In this document: positions 1-11,593 of the stretch, one piece after another
How the letters are laid out: every line of letters begins with the position of its first letter
How positions within the stretch are numbered: the first letter of the stretch is position 1
Assembly (NCBI GenBank): GCA_024138025.1
Contig: JAMXBD010000012.1
Location: 1,612,001 to 1,676,000 of the forward strand
DNA: 64,000 bases
Direction: 5' to 3'
Origin: Combretum micranthum
Lineage: Eukaryota > Streptophyta > Magnoliopsida > Myrtales > Combretaceae
Program-made: the position numbers and the translations under genes
Notes under the pieces: model-generated
What the model was told of the DNA's origin: nothing
What the model saw: the letters and a program-made list of their open reading frames with translations, nothing else
Database searches by the model: none

Positions 1-9
1 TACTCCCTC

Positions 10-782
10 GTATACATCATTACGGGTCGATTCCGAATTAGGAGCCGACCCCATTAGTTATCAGCGATTCTTGAATCGAGAACCAGTCCAAAAATAGCTA
101 ATTTGAATCGGCAAAAGACCCATCGGTTCCGGTGGATCTTTACGGTTCCACCTCTCAAAACCACTTGAGCGGTTTTAGTGATTCTACGCTACAAAAAAAA
201 AAAGATAGGAAAAAATTATAAAAAATTATAATTAATAACAAATATTTAAAACAATTTTTACATTAATTTAATGTGTTGTTATTAATAATACAAGTAATAA
301 ATATATTTGAAATTATGTATTGTTGAGTTTATGTAGACTTCTAACCAAAATGGATTTTTCTTTTTTAATTATGTGTGACTTGTTTTTGTATTATAAGGAC
401 TTATTTGTATTTTAAATATTTTATTGTAACATTTTGTGAATATAGTAACGAAAAAAGTGCAGGTGATTGTATATAAATAAATATATAACTATAAAACTTC
501 TTTTAACTAATGGGCTATTAACAATTAGTGTTAGGCATAATATTATTTTAAATTAAAAAAATTGTTTTGTAAATATTTTTTTTACTTAAATTAACTAAAT
601 TAATTAATTGATTTTTTATTTCAAGATTCCCGATTCCTCTAGAACCAGAACAGAATCGTGAGAACCAGCGGTTATAAGAATCAAGAACCGAACTGGCTCC
701 CACTGGTCTGGTTCCTATTCCATCATTTTTAGAATCAGAAACCGACAATTCGAGTCTGGTTTTGACCCGTGGTGATGTCTAC
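10..782. mobile_element. hAT-like non-autonomous DNA transposon relic
   Basis: The two ends are inverted copies of one another over about 28 bases. The left end reads GTATACATCATTACGGGTC from position 10. The right end, reverse-complemented from 782, reads GTAGACATCACCACGGGTC. The segments just inside both ends are rich in GGTTCC/GGAACC-type words and the middle is plain AT-rich DNA, a layout typical of hAT-derived non-autonomous elements in plants. No transposase frame is present. I could not find a convincing 8-bp target duplication, and only nine bases of left flank are available, so the class is an inference from terminal sequence style. Confidence 0.5.
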
Positions 783-907
783 TCTACCAAGCCATTATCA
801 TATAAAAAATAGGTAACTACTAAAATCATCTTTCTATTTGGTCTCTTTATTCCTATGGGGAAAACGTTACATTCCTTTGCAGTTAAAGCATTCTCCTTGA
901 AAGTTTA

Positions 908-1377
908 ATGTTTGATTGGTATTCTATATGAGTCCTAATTTTTTTCTTTTATTTAAGTCCTTAATATTTAATAAATCTCACGAAAATGGATATTCTTTTA
1001 AAACGATTAACCTTTCCATTATGTCATGCTTGAAATGTAGGAATGATTTAAAATGGAATGACTTTGAAAATGATAAATTCATTTATATATTTGAAAGTAT
1101 ACATTGAATGGAATAGAATGACTATAAAATATATTTATCCCAAACATCTCTAGCAATAAATGCAAATAATGAATATGTGATAGAATAAAAATGGTAACTA
1201 CAATACATATAATTTATAAAGATGGAATTGAATTGTGATTCACAATTTGAGAAAGCGGAATCGATCATGGATTCTAAGAAATTTCGATTTTGACTTTTAA
1301 AAGTGTATCAAACATGGGAAATGGAATGGAATTTGGAATAAGATTCCATTCCCGGTATAGTCTTACCTACCAAACAT
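908..1377. mobile_element. possible MITE with GTTTGG-type ends
   Basis: The left end (ATGTTTGATTGGTA) and the right end read on the other strand (ATGTTTGGTAGGTA) are inverted matches. The interior carries repeated GGAATGGAAT words on one side and ATTCCATTCC on the other. This is the usual look of a short plant MITE. No target duplication is convincing and there is no coding potential. It could also be a chance inverted match. Confidence 0.25.
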
Positions 1378-2444
1378 GACGTTAGCATCTAACACGTGGT
1401 TGGCTTTAATTTGTTATGTAATTATTTAAAATTAATAATATAAAGAATGAATGTCAATTAAAAATGAGTGAAGATATTAAAAGAAACTAAAAAAAATAAA
1501 ATATACATAAAATTCTTTTTAGAAAAAAAGCTCTTACAAATTGTTGATCAAGTAACTTGCAAATGGAATGTAGCCAATCACAAGTAAAATTAATTATGGA
1601 TAAGAAAAGATGGGAAGTCCATTGTGAATTTTCCATCACTTTCCCCAAATTTTCTAGGAGAAAATAGACCCCAATACCAAATACCTACTATTGCAAATCA
1701 ACATACACCCAAATCATTCTCTTTTGATTCCAATCTGTCTAGTCCTCGTGGTAATCCTTAATACCTCCAAACCTTAATAACTATTTACAACATCATTTTT
1801 TATCTTTCCAAACTCCTATATCTCCAATGTTGCCTAGATTTTACATCTCTCAAGTGCACCATTTTTCCAATTGAATCATCCTTTACATAATCAGTCACTT
1901 GTTAATCCAAATCAACCACAGCAAATCTTAAAGATTGATCCTTTATAAGACATCCCCTCCTTGTCTTTCCTAAAATATTTTCAAACATCTAATATCTTGA
2001 GGTTTTGGAATTAAGTGAGGCGCATGTCCTGTAGTACCTCTTCACCATGTTTGTTAATTTTTTATTTTTACTATTTTGTTTATTTAATACTCATATCTTA
2101 TATTACTTATTTTAAATAATTACATGGAAGGGTCACATCTAAGCATGCATCAAACAATGATGGAAAACTTAATAGTGTTAAAAAACTCCAATTTCATATT
2201 ATTCATTAAACGTTAAGAACTCAAATAGAAAAATAAAAAAAAAAGGTTAGGGGCCAAAGAATTGAAAGGTTGAAGAATAAAGATCTACCTTTCTTTATAT
2301 TTAAAATAAAAAACCACTAAAAATTTTGCTTTTCTATTTTTCCTTTTGTCATTCATTATAATGAAAAGTGGGAATCGACTCAAAACCTACCCACCTGGGG
2401 ATTCGTATTAGTAGTTTAGTACCATAAGCTACAAGGCTATTAAC

Positions 2445-2845
2445 CAATGTTGTCGAACCAAACTGGTCTAGCTGTTTCAACCAAAATTGACCATGAATTG
2501 CAGGTTAGTCCATGAATTTGGCTAGGATTGGCATCGACCTGACCCAAAAAAAAAACCTAGAATTTTAAATATATATTGAAACTAAATATAATTATTATAT
2601 TATGTTTTATTCTCTTTTTAAGGTATATATCTTATACAAATTTAATAGCTAATTGATGAATTTGATCCAAATATGAATTTATTGATGAATTTTATCCAAA
2701 TATGAATTTAATTGAGTAATGTTATATACATTTATCTTCTACAATTAAAATGTGTCATATATTTTTACTTTTTATTGGGCCCGATTCAACTCTGAACCCC
2801 TAGTAATGTCCAGGTCAAACGCCCAATATGGTTTTGACAACATTG
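2445..2845. mobile_element. 401-bp hAT-type MITE with 8-bp target duplication
   Basis: The left end CAATGTTGTCGAACCAAACT and the right end on the other strand CAATGTTGTCAAAACCATAT form terminal inverted repeats. The flanks are ctattaac (2437-2444) and ttattaac (2846-2853), matching at 7 of 8 bases, which is the 8-bp target duplication expected of hAT elements. The element is too short for a transposase and has no reading frame of note, so it is a non-autonomous copy. The boundaries are well supported; the family name is not known. Confidence 0.7.
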
Positions 2846-3015
2846 TTATTAACAACAACTTTCCTAATTCAAGGGTGATAATTGTGCTGTGTGTATAGCA
2901 CTCGTAAGGTTTGAAAAGTATTGCCTTTTTAATTTTAAGTTTTCTTACCAACATTTTTTTTTTCGAATATGATATAAAAATCTAGTGGAGGTGTAAAAAT
3001 TGTGATAGTTTTTAG

Positions 3016-3271
3016 TATTAGAGAATTAATTATAATAGATTTTCGATATATTCTATATTTAATAAAAAATCAATTGTAATTATTAGAGAATTAATTATAA
3101 TAGACTTTTTATATATTCTAAATTTAATAGAGAATCAAATGTAATCTTCGAATTTTAGGATAGTTTTCTATTTTTGTAATTCATTACAATACTCGATTTG
3201 TGAATATATTTCCATTCTTAATTAATGAAATAGATAAGCCATTGTTTCTCAATATTCATCTCTTTATTTCA
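3016..3271 (+). repeat. degenerate 5' LTR of Ty1/copia element
   Basis: An AT-rich stretch starts tattagagaattaatt and ends next to a primer-site-like sequence. It holds an internal near-duplication: 3019-3075 resembles 3079-3140. Its second half resembles the region at about 13500-13625 beyond the copia RNase H remnant, which would be the 3' LTR. The start is approximate because both LTRs are heavily diverged. Confidence 0.4.
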
Positions 3272-3272
3272 A

Positions 3273-3286
3273 CATGCTATCCGAGC
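3273..3286 (+). other. degenerate tRNA-iMet primer binding site
   Basis: The sequence catgctatccgagc sits just after the presumed LTR. It resembles the usual plant copia site TGGTATCAGAGC with a few changes. About 50 bases later an ATG (3337) opens the gag remnant, which is the expected order. Confidence 0.4.
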
Positions 3287-3336
3287 GCTAATTTTCTTTG
3301 GCGTATTTTTAGATAAACCACACCACTAATCCCCCG

Positions 3337-3435
3337 ATGGCTTTCGCGCCTACTCTTCCATTAATGATTATATCTTCATCAAAAACCTCAAGATCCCTAA
3401 CATCCCCTCCTTACAATCAATCTCTCTAATATCAC
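3337..3435 (+). pseudogene. Ty1/copia gag, N-terminal piece
   Basis: A frame from ATG 3337 gives a Ser/Pro-rich start typical of plant copia gag proteins. It ends at an in-frame TAA beside the insertion point of the nested LTR element. The rest of gag resumes at 11137 after that element. With one copy of the 5-bp duplication removed, the flanks join in the middle of a conserved gag stretch, which shows that the two pieces were once one gene. The reading frame is also shifted by one base near the junction, so this copy was dead or is decaying. Confidence 0.6.
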
Positions 3436-4936
3436 TTATTGACTACACCTAATTATGCTCTATTGATTTTAAAATATATGTATAAGTGCAAAATAACAGG
3501 CCAGTGGAAACCGAGTGCATATGTAGTAAAATTACTAATGAGACTAGGTCGATCCACGGGAGCAAATGACTAAGTACTAGGTATTTGAATATTTCTCTAA
3601 GCTAAGCTATCAAAATCAGATTTTAGACTAAGTTATCATAATGTAATTTAACTAAGAACTAACTAATGAGCAAATTTGAACACTTTAAACCAAATGCTCT
3701 AGCAACACAAATGAGGGTTCGAGGCTTAGGAGATGAAAAAAAAAAATCAAGAATGATGCGCTTATATTATCATTTAAATTGAATTGACGCCTTAGATTGA
3801 TATTGAAACTGATTACTTGGGATTTAACTAAACTCACAGGAATTCACCCACCTATCGGAGTATCAAATTTCTAACTATAGTATAAATCATCCCGCCAAGG
3901 CAATGTATCTATAATTATCAAGTAATCAGTAATTCGCTCACACCGAAAATACTATTCCAGTTAAAATTACAAATCAAGCACCGCCAAGTGACCTAAAATT
4001 GTAACCTTAACTACATAAAGCACGTGAATTCATGAATTTCATAAAAAAGATGCATATCCCTATGACAGATCTCTTTCAAAAATCCAAGATATACTTGCAC
4101 AGATTATCGAATGCCTCTCGGGTATCTCTAATCCTATCTATCTAATTAATGTTGGCCAATCACAAATCAAATAAACAACAAGCATAATGGTTAAATTCCC
4201 AAATAATCAAAATCAACATCAAAATAAGTCATATTATCCGATTCATCAAATCCATCGATGCATATTCATAAATCAATTAAGCATGGCATCCCAAACATAC
4301 AATCAAGTAATAATCTAAACAAAACAAGGATAGAAGACATCTCAAAAGGATTTTTCATCAATCAAAATCTTCAAATCCATAAATCCTATGAATTGAGCAT
4401 TACTTGAATTGTCTCAAAACCCTAGATCACCTCTACATGTTACTAGAACATTAGGTCTTTAGTGCCCTCGATTTAAAACACACAAACACACGAAAAATTT
4501 GATTTTGTGGACACTCAATACCGCCTAAATGTCGGCGGTATAAGTCTTGATATTGCCAGTGTAGGTTCGAAATTCAAAGGCTGATGAAAATTCTTTTGTA
4601 CGCTGGCAGTGTTAGCATTAGTGTTAAAGTTTTGCATTCTATGGACAAGGAACACCAATGATGTTGGATTGCAAAAGGCCGACATACGTTGTAAAATCAA
4701 ACATTGATGAAAAATTGTAGATGAAGGCAGGCGGTACTGATTTTACTTTAGACGGTGTTGGTTCTGTTTTTATCCAATTTTATGCAAATCTTCTCCCAAT
4801 TGTTTGTGCTTATCCTTCATGACCTAAATCATCATAATACACACATATAAGTGTCATTTTCTCATGATTTCTACAAAATCCATAATAATTAGACATGATT
4901 TAATCATTGAGAAGTGAATAAAATATGAGTTTATCA
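3436..4936 (-). repeat. 3' LTR of the nested element
   Basis: It is a direct copy of 9314-11131. On the - strand it begins TGATAAACTCATATTTTATT and ends GTGTAGTCA, followed by four extra bases (ATAA) before the target duplication. Those extra bases may come from an unprocessed cDNA end or from later mutation. It is 321 bases shorter than the 5' copy because it lacks the segment found at about 10380-10700. Confidence 0.8.
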
Positions 4937-4951
4937 AACTTCCCCACACTT
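4937..4951 (-). other. polypurine tract
   Basis: On the - strand the sequence AAGTGTGGGGAAGTT immediately precedes the TG that opens the 3' LTR. This is the normal place and composition for plus-strand priming in Athila/Tat elements. Confidence 0.7.
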
Positions 4952-6545
4952 GAACTTTTGTTTGTCCCCAAGCAAAACAATTAAGATCAAAATCTGAAAT
5001 CTATCATAAAAAGTACAAAAACTCTAACTTTTTCAATTTCAAGCATCTCTTACAAATCATGACTTACAATTTTAGTGCCTACTGCTCTAACCAACTGGGT
5101 TTTTGTAATTGGATTACTGTAGTTAAGATTTAATAGCTAATATAGACAAAACAAACTTTAATCTCAGTGTTTAACAAAAGAACATTTCATCCAAAAGTAG
5201 ATACAAAGTCCAATAAGAAAAAACAACCATTTAGACTTCAATGGACATTTAGCAGACATATGATCCATGCAACACAAAGTCAAAGCATATGGTATTTACT
5301 ATTTCGCTATAATTTCTCCCTTTTTATTATATGTCTCTTTTCATTTGGTACTTTAGCATTCTTTTTCTTTTTCTTTCAAACAAGCACTCATTCATTTTTT
5401 ATTATCTTTTTCTTTTTCTTTGAAAGTTCAAGAATTGAACTTTTGTCTTTCCTCTCTTTTCGTTATAGTTAGTTCATTGAGTTAGCACATATGGGGCTCA
5501 TTACCCAAGTGACCAGATCTAAAAGGACCTCTAAGAACTCTTCATCACTCTAACATTCAAATTAAGATACTCATGACTCAATTACTTGAGTTAGTGAAGT
5601 ATAGGCTATGCTTGTTTCTTTCTTTTCTCTTGAATCCTACACAAATTCAAGACTTTTTTTTATAAAGGATCACTAAGTTAAGAATTTCATTTACCTCTTT
5701 CACTAAGTGTTTAAAAAGTTCTTAAAAAGAACTCAAAGGATTACATGCAAGCTAACGTTTTTCCTATAAGTAGACCCGTTTATTTTTCACAAAAGGACTC
5801 GACCTACTCTCAAATGTCAAATTCTAAAGCTAAAAACAAGGTAAGTTTGTTCCTTCAAGATTCCACTACTTAATTTTAACCAAGTATTCTAATCATAATA
5901 GTAGGTGAGTAAGACATTTAGCAAGTCAATTAACATTTTTCACATATGCTATCAACAATTTTCTGTACAATCTCAAGACATCATTTCAAAATTTTGAAAA
6001 AATTTTGCCTTAATTTGCCATATAATGCTTTAAGATAAAAAATTCAAAGTATGGGGTTCACAACTCAAAAATCGGATGTCTTAGATATTCAATTTAAACA
6101 TCAATGCATACATCAATAGTCACACTCATACTTTACTTCATTCCATTCTTCATATCTTATTATCCTTTCCCCCACACTTAAATCAAACAGTGTCTCACTG
6201 CTCCTCTTTCAGCTCAAAAAGACAAGAAAGAATAAAAGATATAAGAGAAAAACCAGTACTTCCCCAGTTTTGAAAATTCAATGCATTTGGAGTTCTAGCC
6301 GAGTTTGAAAATTCAGCAATAGAGAATAAGTTTTCCTGCTTAATTCCATCTTGTATGTCCATGCGTTTTAGCTTCGATCTTACAGTTCCTGCACTAAGAA
6401 AAGGAGAGATCACAGCAACAAGAGAGAATAACAACACTAAAAGAAAAACTCAAAAAGAAAAAGACTAAAAAATGGACTCTCATGGTGGTTTGCTTCCTAC
6501 CCAGCACTTGTTTATAGTCTTTAGCTAGACTTTTACTTCTCATGC
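4952..6545 (-). other. non-coding internal part of the nested element
   Basis: Reverse transcriptase and integrase would be expected here but none of their motifs can be read. The only frame of any length (6195-6437, -, 80 codons) has no recognised domain. The stretch is AT-rich with pyrimidine runs near 5340-5460. Confidence 0.5.
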
Positions 6546-7071
6546 TCATGGAACCTCAAAAAGCTGGGCTTCCTTAGGTGCAACTCCAAGGTCTTCATCA
6601 AACTTCACTCTCTTTTGAAACACTCTACCTTTTTCTTCACCAGTTGCTCTTAATAGTTGATCAAAAGAGACATCACTAGAAACATCAATTTTATGTCTTT
6701 TGTTCTTACATTTTCTAGCACACATCATAACTTCCTCGTCTCCTATTCTCAGCACTATCTTCTATTCTTTTACATTAATAAAAGCTCCTACTGTGGCCAA
6801 GTATGAGAGGCATGTGATCATCATCTTTCATCTTAATCACCACAAAGTTAGTGGGAAACTTATATCTGCTAATTTGAACAATCACATCCTTGCATATACC
6901 AATAGGAGACTTTTGAGTTCCATCCGCCATTATGAGAGTCATACCTATGTTCTTCAACATATAAGCTAGCTTTAATTGTACCATCAGCTTGGAAGATACG
7001 AGGTTTACTCCAGCACCTAAATCACATAAAGCATTCTCAATCAACTTACCTACAATGGTGCATGGAACCAT
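6546..7071 (-). pseudogene. retroviral-type aspartic protease of the nested element
   Basis: The frame 7071-6775 contains the active-site stretch ALCDLGAGVNLV and ends in the PLILG stretch typical of Athila/Tat proteases, where ALCDLGAS is usual. The reading then shifts frame, and 6755-6546 continues with an RIGDEEV segment that normally follows the protease core. In intact relatives this enzyme cuts the Gag-Pol polyprotein in the virus-like particle. The frameshift and the missing downstream pol make this copy a pseudogene. Confidence 0.7.
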
Positions 7072-7093
7072 AATCTTTCCTGGATCATCTAAT

Positions 7094-7756
7094 TTAGAGA
7101 GGCATGTATTCCACTTTCATATCTTTCTCTTTATTTGGCAAGATCTTTTGATTCTCCTTCTCATGTGCTATCTCTTTTGATATCTTAGTTAAATCCTCTT
7201 TAGTCAGCTCCACCTTATCACCTCTACTTTTGATTTCAATTCTTTCCATCTCATTGGCCTTTTCATGCTCAAAATTAGTGCCATGCACCTTACCATGTTC
7301 ATCTTCATCATCGCTCCAGTCTTGTTTTATCACATGGTTAACATATCCACTTAACTCTTCAAACTCATATCTATCTTTCTCTACAACTTTTAATGGACTT
7401 TTCTCTTCATTCCTATCCATTTGTTCAATTTCTTTCACAACTTCCCAGCTACTTTTGATTGAATTTCCCTTGATAAAATCCTCTTCCACCAACTTTCTTC
7501 TTATCTCCTCACTTGAACTATACAAAACTTGGATTTCAATACCAAACTCAAAAGTTGGTTTCTCTTCTTTATCATATTCTTCAAAAGCTCTATTCAGAGG
7601 ATTTATCTTAGGATCCTCATCCTCTTTATTCTCAATTGTATTGATTTCCTTTGCTTTCACATTGGACGATCCAACTTGATCCCTGAGATTCCTCTCTGTA
7701 ATGCCAAGTAATGCTCCAATAGGGCGACTACTAGATGATTGAGATAGCTGGGCCAA
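7094..7756 (-). pseudogene. gag-protease linker region, 220-codon frame
   Basis: The frame begins with a Ser-rich, ERNLRDQV-containing segment that corresponds to the end of gag in Athila/Tat elements. It continues as a very charged Glu/Lys-rich stretch without a recognised fold and stops just before the protease. It is the longest open frame of the element. On its own it would not be called a gene; position and start identify it. Confidence 0.5.
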
Positions 7757-7873
7757 TTGCTTTTACAAATCATGAACGATGGCTTCTTGGTTGTTGGACT
7801 TGGCTAGCAAAGCTTATAGCAGCTCAATTGTGGTATCACTCCGGTCCTTCTCTTTATGTGAAAATGACCAATG

Positions 7874-9153
7874 TTAAATCATAGGTGGTGGTGGTGGTGC
7901 TCTAGGAGCAATGTTATCTCTCCATCTCATGTTTGGATGATCCTTCCAACTTAGATTGTATGTATTCGAATAAGGATTGCAATTCCCAGCTCCTCTATGA
8001 TACCAATTCACCAAGTTCATTCGTTCATGTCCTGCACTAGAACTAAGAGCATAGGAATTTCCCATTAAATAATCTGAATAACTAATTGGAGGACCACCTT
8101 GAGGCATATCATTCATGCTTAGCATATGACCGAATCTTGCACTTGACATAGGTTGCATTCCGCTCATTTGTTTTGTAAGTGAAGCCACTTGTGCTTGAAG
8201 TTTTGAAATCGTATCTAATTCATACATGGCACCTACTTGTCTCGGTCTATTCCTCTCACCATGCCAATTGAATGTATTCCTTGTCATTCCTTCTCTGATA
8301 TCATAAGCCTCAGGAGCGCTTTTGTTTATCAAACTTCCACCCTGCTGCAGCATCAATCATAGCTTTCGGTTGATCACCACGAGAAGCATAGAACGTTCTT
8401 ACTAGATCACGTAGAGAAATCCCTTGGTGAGGATGACCTTGAATGTTTCCCAAACTTCATAAAGTGTTTCATCCTCATACTATCGAAAGGAAAAGATCTC
8501 TTTCCTCGGTTAGATGGTCTTGTTAGGTAGTCTCTAAAAAAATTTTTGCCACTTGGTTCCAATTTGTCAGTGAATGTGGGGGTAAAGAATTTAACCAGCT
8601 CCTCGCCTTGTCCCTAAGTGAAAAAGGGAATTACCGAAGGTGTATTGCATCATCTAATGCCCCATTACCGTTGATTATAGCACAAATTTGGAGGAAATTC
8701 ATTAAGAGAACATGTGGGTCTTCAAAATTTCCTCCACTAAACTGATTCACTTGCACTGTTTGTATCAAAACAAGCTTCAGCTCAAAATTGTTAGCTTGGA
8801 TTGCTACCCATGCTATGAATTGTGCAACTACATCAACTGTGGGCATAAAGTACTCCCACATTGGTCTGTCAATTTCGTTTCCTGCAGCTTGATGAGGAGG
8901 ATCTTCATTTTTGACAACAGGAATTGGAAGATTTCTATGCTTATCTACTTGATTTCCACTATGTCCATTTTCCATTGTGGCCCTGATCACCATTATGTTC
9001 CTCATCTTGATTTGGAGCGTTCTCATTCCTATTTCTTTCCATTGCTCTTGTATTTTCTAGATAAGCTCTTCTTTCTCTCAATTGTCGATGAAATGTCTGA
9101 TCTATTTCAGGATCAAACTGTAATGTCAAATCTAGGACCTCTTCACTTGACAT
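7874..9153 (-). pseudogene. Ty3/gypsy gag (Athila/Tat type)
   Basis: Three frames follow one another on the - strand: 9153-8959, 9026-8631 and 8356-7874. Around 8640-8560 the conserved gag motif FPFSLRDKARSWLNSLP follows directly after an in-frame TAA. The last part holds GGSLINKSAPEAYDI, the region that normally reads DAAAGGSL in this family. Gag would form the particle shell. At least one in-frame stop and two frameshifts disable it. Confidence 0.75.
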
Positions 9154-9288
9154 ACAAGAACAAACAAATCAAGGTAAAATACTTTTTTTAATTTTCAAAA
9201 TTTTTCAAATTTTTACGAGATTTTCTAATTTTTTTTTTTTGTGCCTAATCTAAGGGATTAATTACTATCCTAATATTAGCAATTGAAA

Positions 9289-9307
9289 CCCCCCGGTAAC
9301 AGCGCCA
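9289..9307 (-). other. primer binding site, tRNA-Asp type
   Basis: On the - strand the sequence TGGCGCTGTTACCGGGGGG begins two bases after the TCA end of the 5' LTR. Athila/Tat elements use TGGCGCCGTTGCCGGGG, complementary to the 3' end of tRNA-Asp. The match here differs at about two positions. It fixes the transcription direction of the element. Confidence 0.75.
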
Positions 9308-9313
9308 ATTGAC

Positions 9314-11131
9314 TGACTGCACCTAATTACACTTTATTGAGTTTAAACTATATGTATAAGCACAAAATAACCGGCAAGTAGAAACCAAGAACGAATGCAA
9401 TAAAATTACTGGTGAGACCAAATCGATCCACATGGAGCAAATGACTAAGTACTAGGTATATGAATATTTTCCTAAGCTAAGCTATCAAAATCAGAATTTA
9501 GACTAAGCTATCATAATGTAATTTAACTAAGAACTAACTAATGAGCAAATTTGAACACTTCAAACCAAATGCTCTAGCAACACAGATGACGTTTCAAGGT
9601 TTAGGAGATGCAAAAAAATAATAATAATAATAAGAATGATGCACTTATATTATCATTTAAATTGAAGTGATGCCTTAGGTTGATATTGAAACTGATTACT
9701 TCGGATTTAACTAAACTCATGGGAATTCGCCCACCTCCAGGAGTAGCAAATTTCTAACTATAGTATAAATCATCCCACCAAGGCAATTTATCTATAATTA
9801 TCGAGTAAACAGTAATTTGCTCACACAAAAAATACTATTCTAGTTAAAATTACAAATCAAGTAACCCCAAATTGTAATCTTAATTATAAAGCACGTGAAT
9901 TCATAAATTTCATCAAAAAACTTGCATATCCCTATGACAAATCTTTTTCAAAAATCCAAGATATACTTGTACAGATTATCGAATCCCTCGCGGGTATCTC
10001 TAATCCTATCTATCTAGATAGTGATGGCCAATCACAAATCAAGTAAACTACAAGCATAATAGTTAAATTCCTAAATAATCAAAATCAACATCAAAATAAG
10101 TCAAATATCCAATTCATCAAATCCATCAATGCATACTCACAAATCAATCAAGTATGGTATCTCAAACATAGAATCAAGCAATAATCAAAACAAAACATGG
10201 ATAGAAGACACCTCAAGAGGATTTCTCCTCAATCAAAGTCTTCAAATCCATAAACCATATAAATTGGACATTGCTTGAATTCTATCAAAATCCTAAATTA
10301 CCTCTACATGTTACTAGAACATTAGGGTTTTAGTGTCCTAGATTTGAAAAACACCACACACACACACACACACACACACACAAATTTCATTCACTCTCTC
10401 TTGCATAGGGTTTTTGTTCTAATTTTTCTTTTATAATGATCTCCTCCAATTTGCCGATCAACTTATAGAATAGAAAATGGAATTTCAAAGGACAGACACA
10501 TGCACCGGCTGTTACACAATCTACATCGGCGATGCATAATTTTGATCAGCCGGCATTTAAACAAAATTTTCATTTCCAAGAGCAACTGTGATTGTACACC
10601 GGATTCAACATTGGCGGCATAGGAATTCATTTTGCCAGCGTTCATTGTAAGCTGTCGACTCTCTATTTCTACACTAGCAGTGTTGGAGATGGTGCTTAAA
10701 AATTTAATTATGTGGACACTCAATACCTCCTAAATGCCAACGGTGTAAGTCTTGATTTTGCCAGTGTAGGTTTGAAATTCAAAGGCCAATGAAAATTCTT
10801 TTGTACGCTGGCGGTGGTGGCATCAGTGTTAAAGTTTTGGATTCTGTAGACAAGGAACACCACGGACGTTGGACTACAGAAGGCCAATGTACATTGTAAA
10901 ATCAAACATTGATGAAAAATTGTAGATGAAGGCCGGCGATACTGATTTTACTTTAGCTGGTGTTGGTTCTATTTTATCTAATTTTATGCAAATCTTCTCC
11001 TTATTTGTCCTTTATGACCTAAATTATCATAATATACACATATAAGTACCATTTTCTCATGATTTCTACAAAATCCATGATAACTAGACATGATTTAATC
11101 ATTGAGAAGTGAATAAAATATGAGTTTATCA
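9314..11131 (-). repeat. 5' LTR of the nested element
   Basis: This direct repeat of 3436-4936 begins TG and ends CA on both strands. It holds an extra segment (about 10380-10700) next to a (CA)n run at 10352-10382. The R/U3-like part carries several diverged copies of a GGCGGTGTTGG-like word. Divergence from the other LTR is visible by eye, so the insertion is old. Confidence 0.8.
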
Positions 11132-11136
11132 ATCAC

Positions 11137-11591
11137 TAAATTGTCATCCACCAATTATCTTACATGGAGCCTTCAAATCCAATCTCTTCTTGAAGGTTAT
11201 GGTTTTCATCACTTTATTGATGGCACTCGTACTCCACCACCACCCTCTGTCACCATCAATGGTGTTATATCTCCAAATTCGGCATACAACCTGGAAGTGC
11301 TAAGATCATCTCATCTTTAGTGCTCTACTTGGTGCTATCTTCGTTTCATTGCAACCGTTTATTGCTTACACCACCACTTCCCTTGATGCATGGCAAACCT
11401 TAGCTAATACCCATGCCAAACCATCTTGTGGTTATATTAAACAATTGAAGGAGAAATTAAAGCAGTGTAACAAATGCTCAGAATCAATTAGTGAATATAT
11501 GCGGATGATAAAGACTCGTGTTGATAAACTTACTCTTTTGGGGAAGCTAGTTGATGATGAGGATATTATTACTTACTTTTGGAGCAACTAA
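11137..11591 (+). pseudogene. Ty1/copia gag, main piece
   Basis: After the target duplication the copia gag resumes with KLSSTNYLTWSLQIQSLLEG, the conserved N-terminal gag segment of plant copia elements. It continues in a second frame (11349-11591) with SLDAWQTLANTHAKPS and IKQLKEKLKQC, again standard gag sequence. A frameshift near 11310 and the early end at 11591 break the gene. The zinc knuckle, protease and integrase are missing downstream. Confidence 0.75.
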
Positions 11592-11593
11592 AA

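Larger units (their letters stand above)
3436..11131 (-). mobile_element. gag-protease-only LTR retrotransposon (TR-GAG-like, Athila/Tat style)
   Basis: This is a 7.7 kb element read on the - strand. Order from its 5' end: LTR (9314-11131), primer binding site (9289-9307), gag (about 9153-7874), a spacer of acidic and Lys-rich frames (7756-7094), aspartic protease (7071-6546), about 1.6 kb of non-coding DNA, polypurine tract (4937-4951), LTR (3436-4936). No reverse transcriptase, RNase H or integrase motif is seen in any frame. The target duplication atcac flanks it at 3431-3435 and 11132-11136. It lies inside a copia gag gene. The gag and protease type and the tRNA-Asp primer site are those of the Athila/Tat branch of Ty3/gypsy elements. 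Confidence 0.85.

Noticed and set aside
2370..2445. tRNA gene suggested by a gattcg-like word
   Set aside because: No cloverleaf, no A-box/B-box pair at correct spacing.
5167..5472. 101-codon + strand frame
   Set aside because: Its Phe/Ser-rich sequence comes from pyrimidine runs in the non-coding part of the gag-protease element.
7230..7679. 149-codon + strand frame
   Set aside because: It is the antisense shadow of the Glu/Lys-rich gag-protease linker on the - strand.
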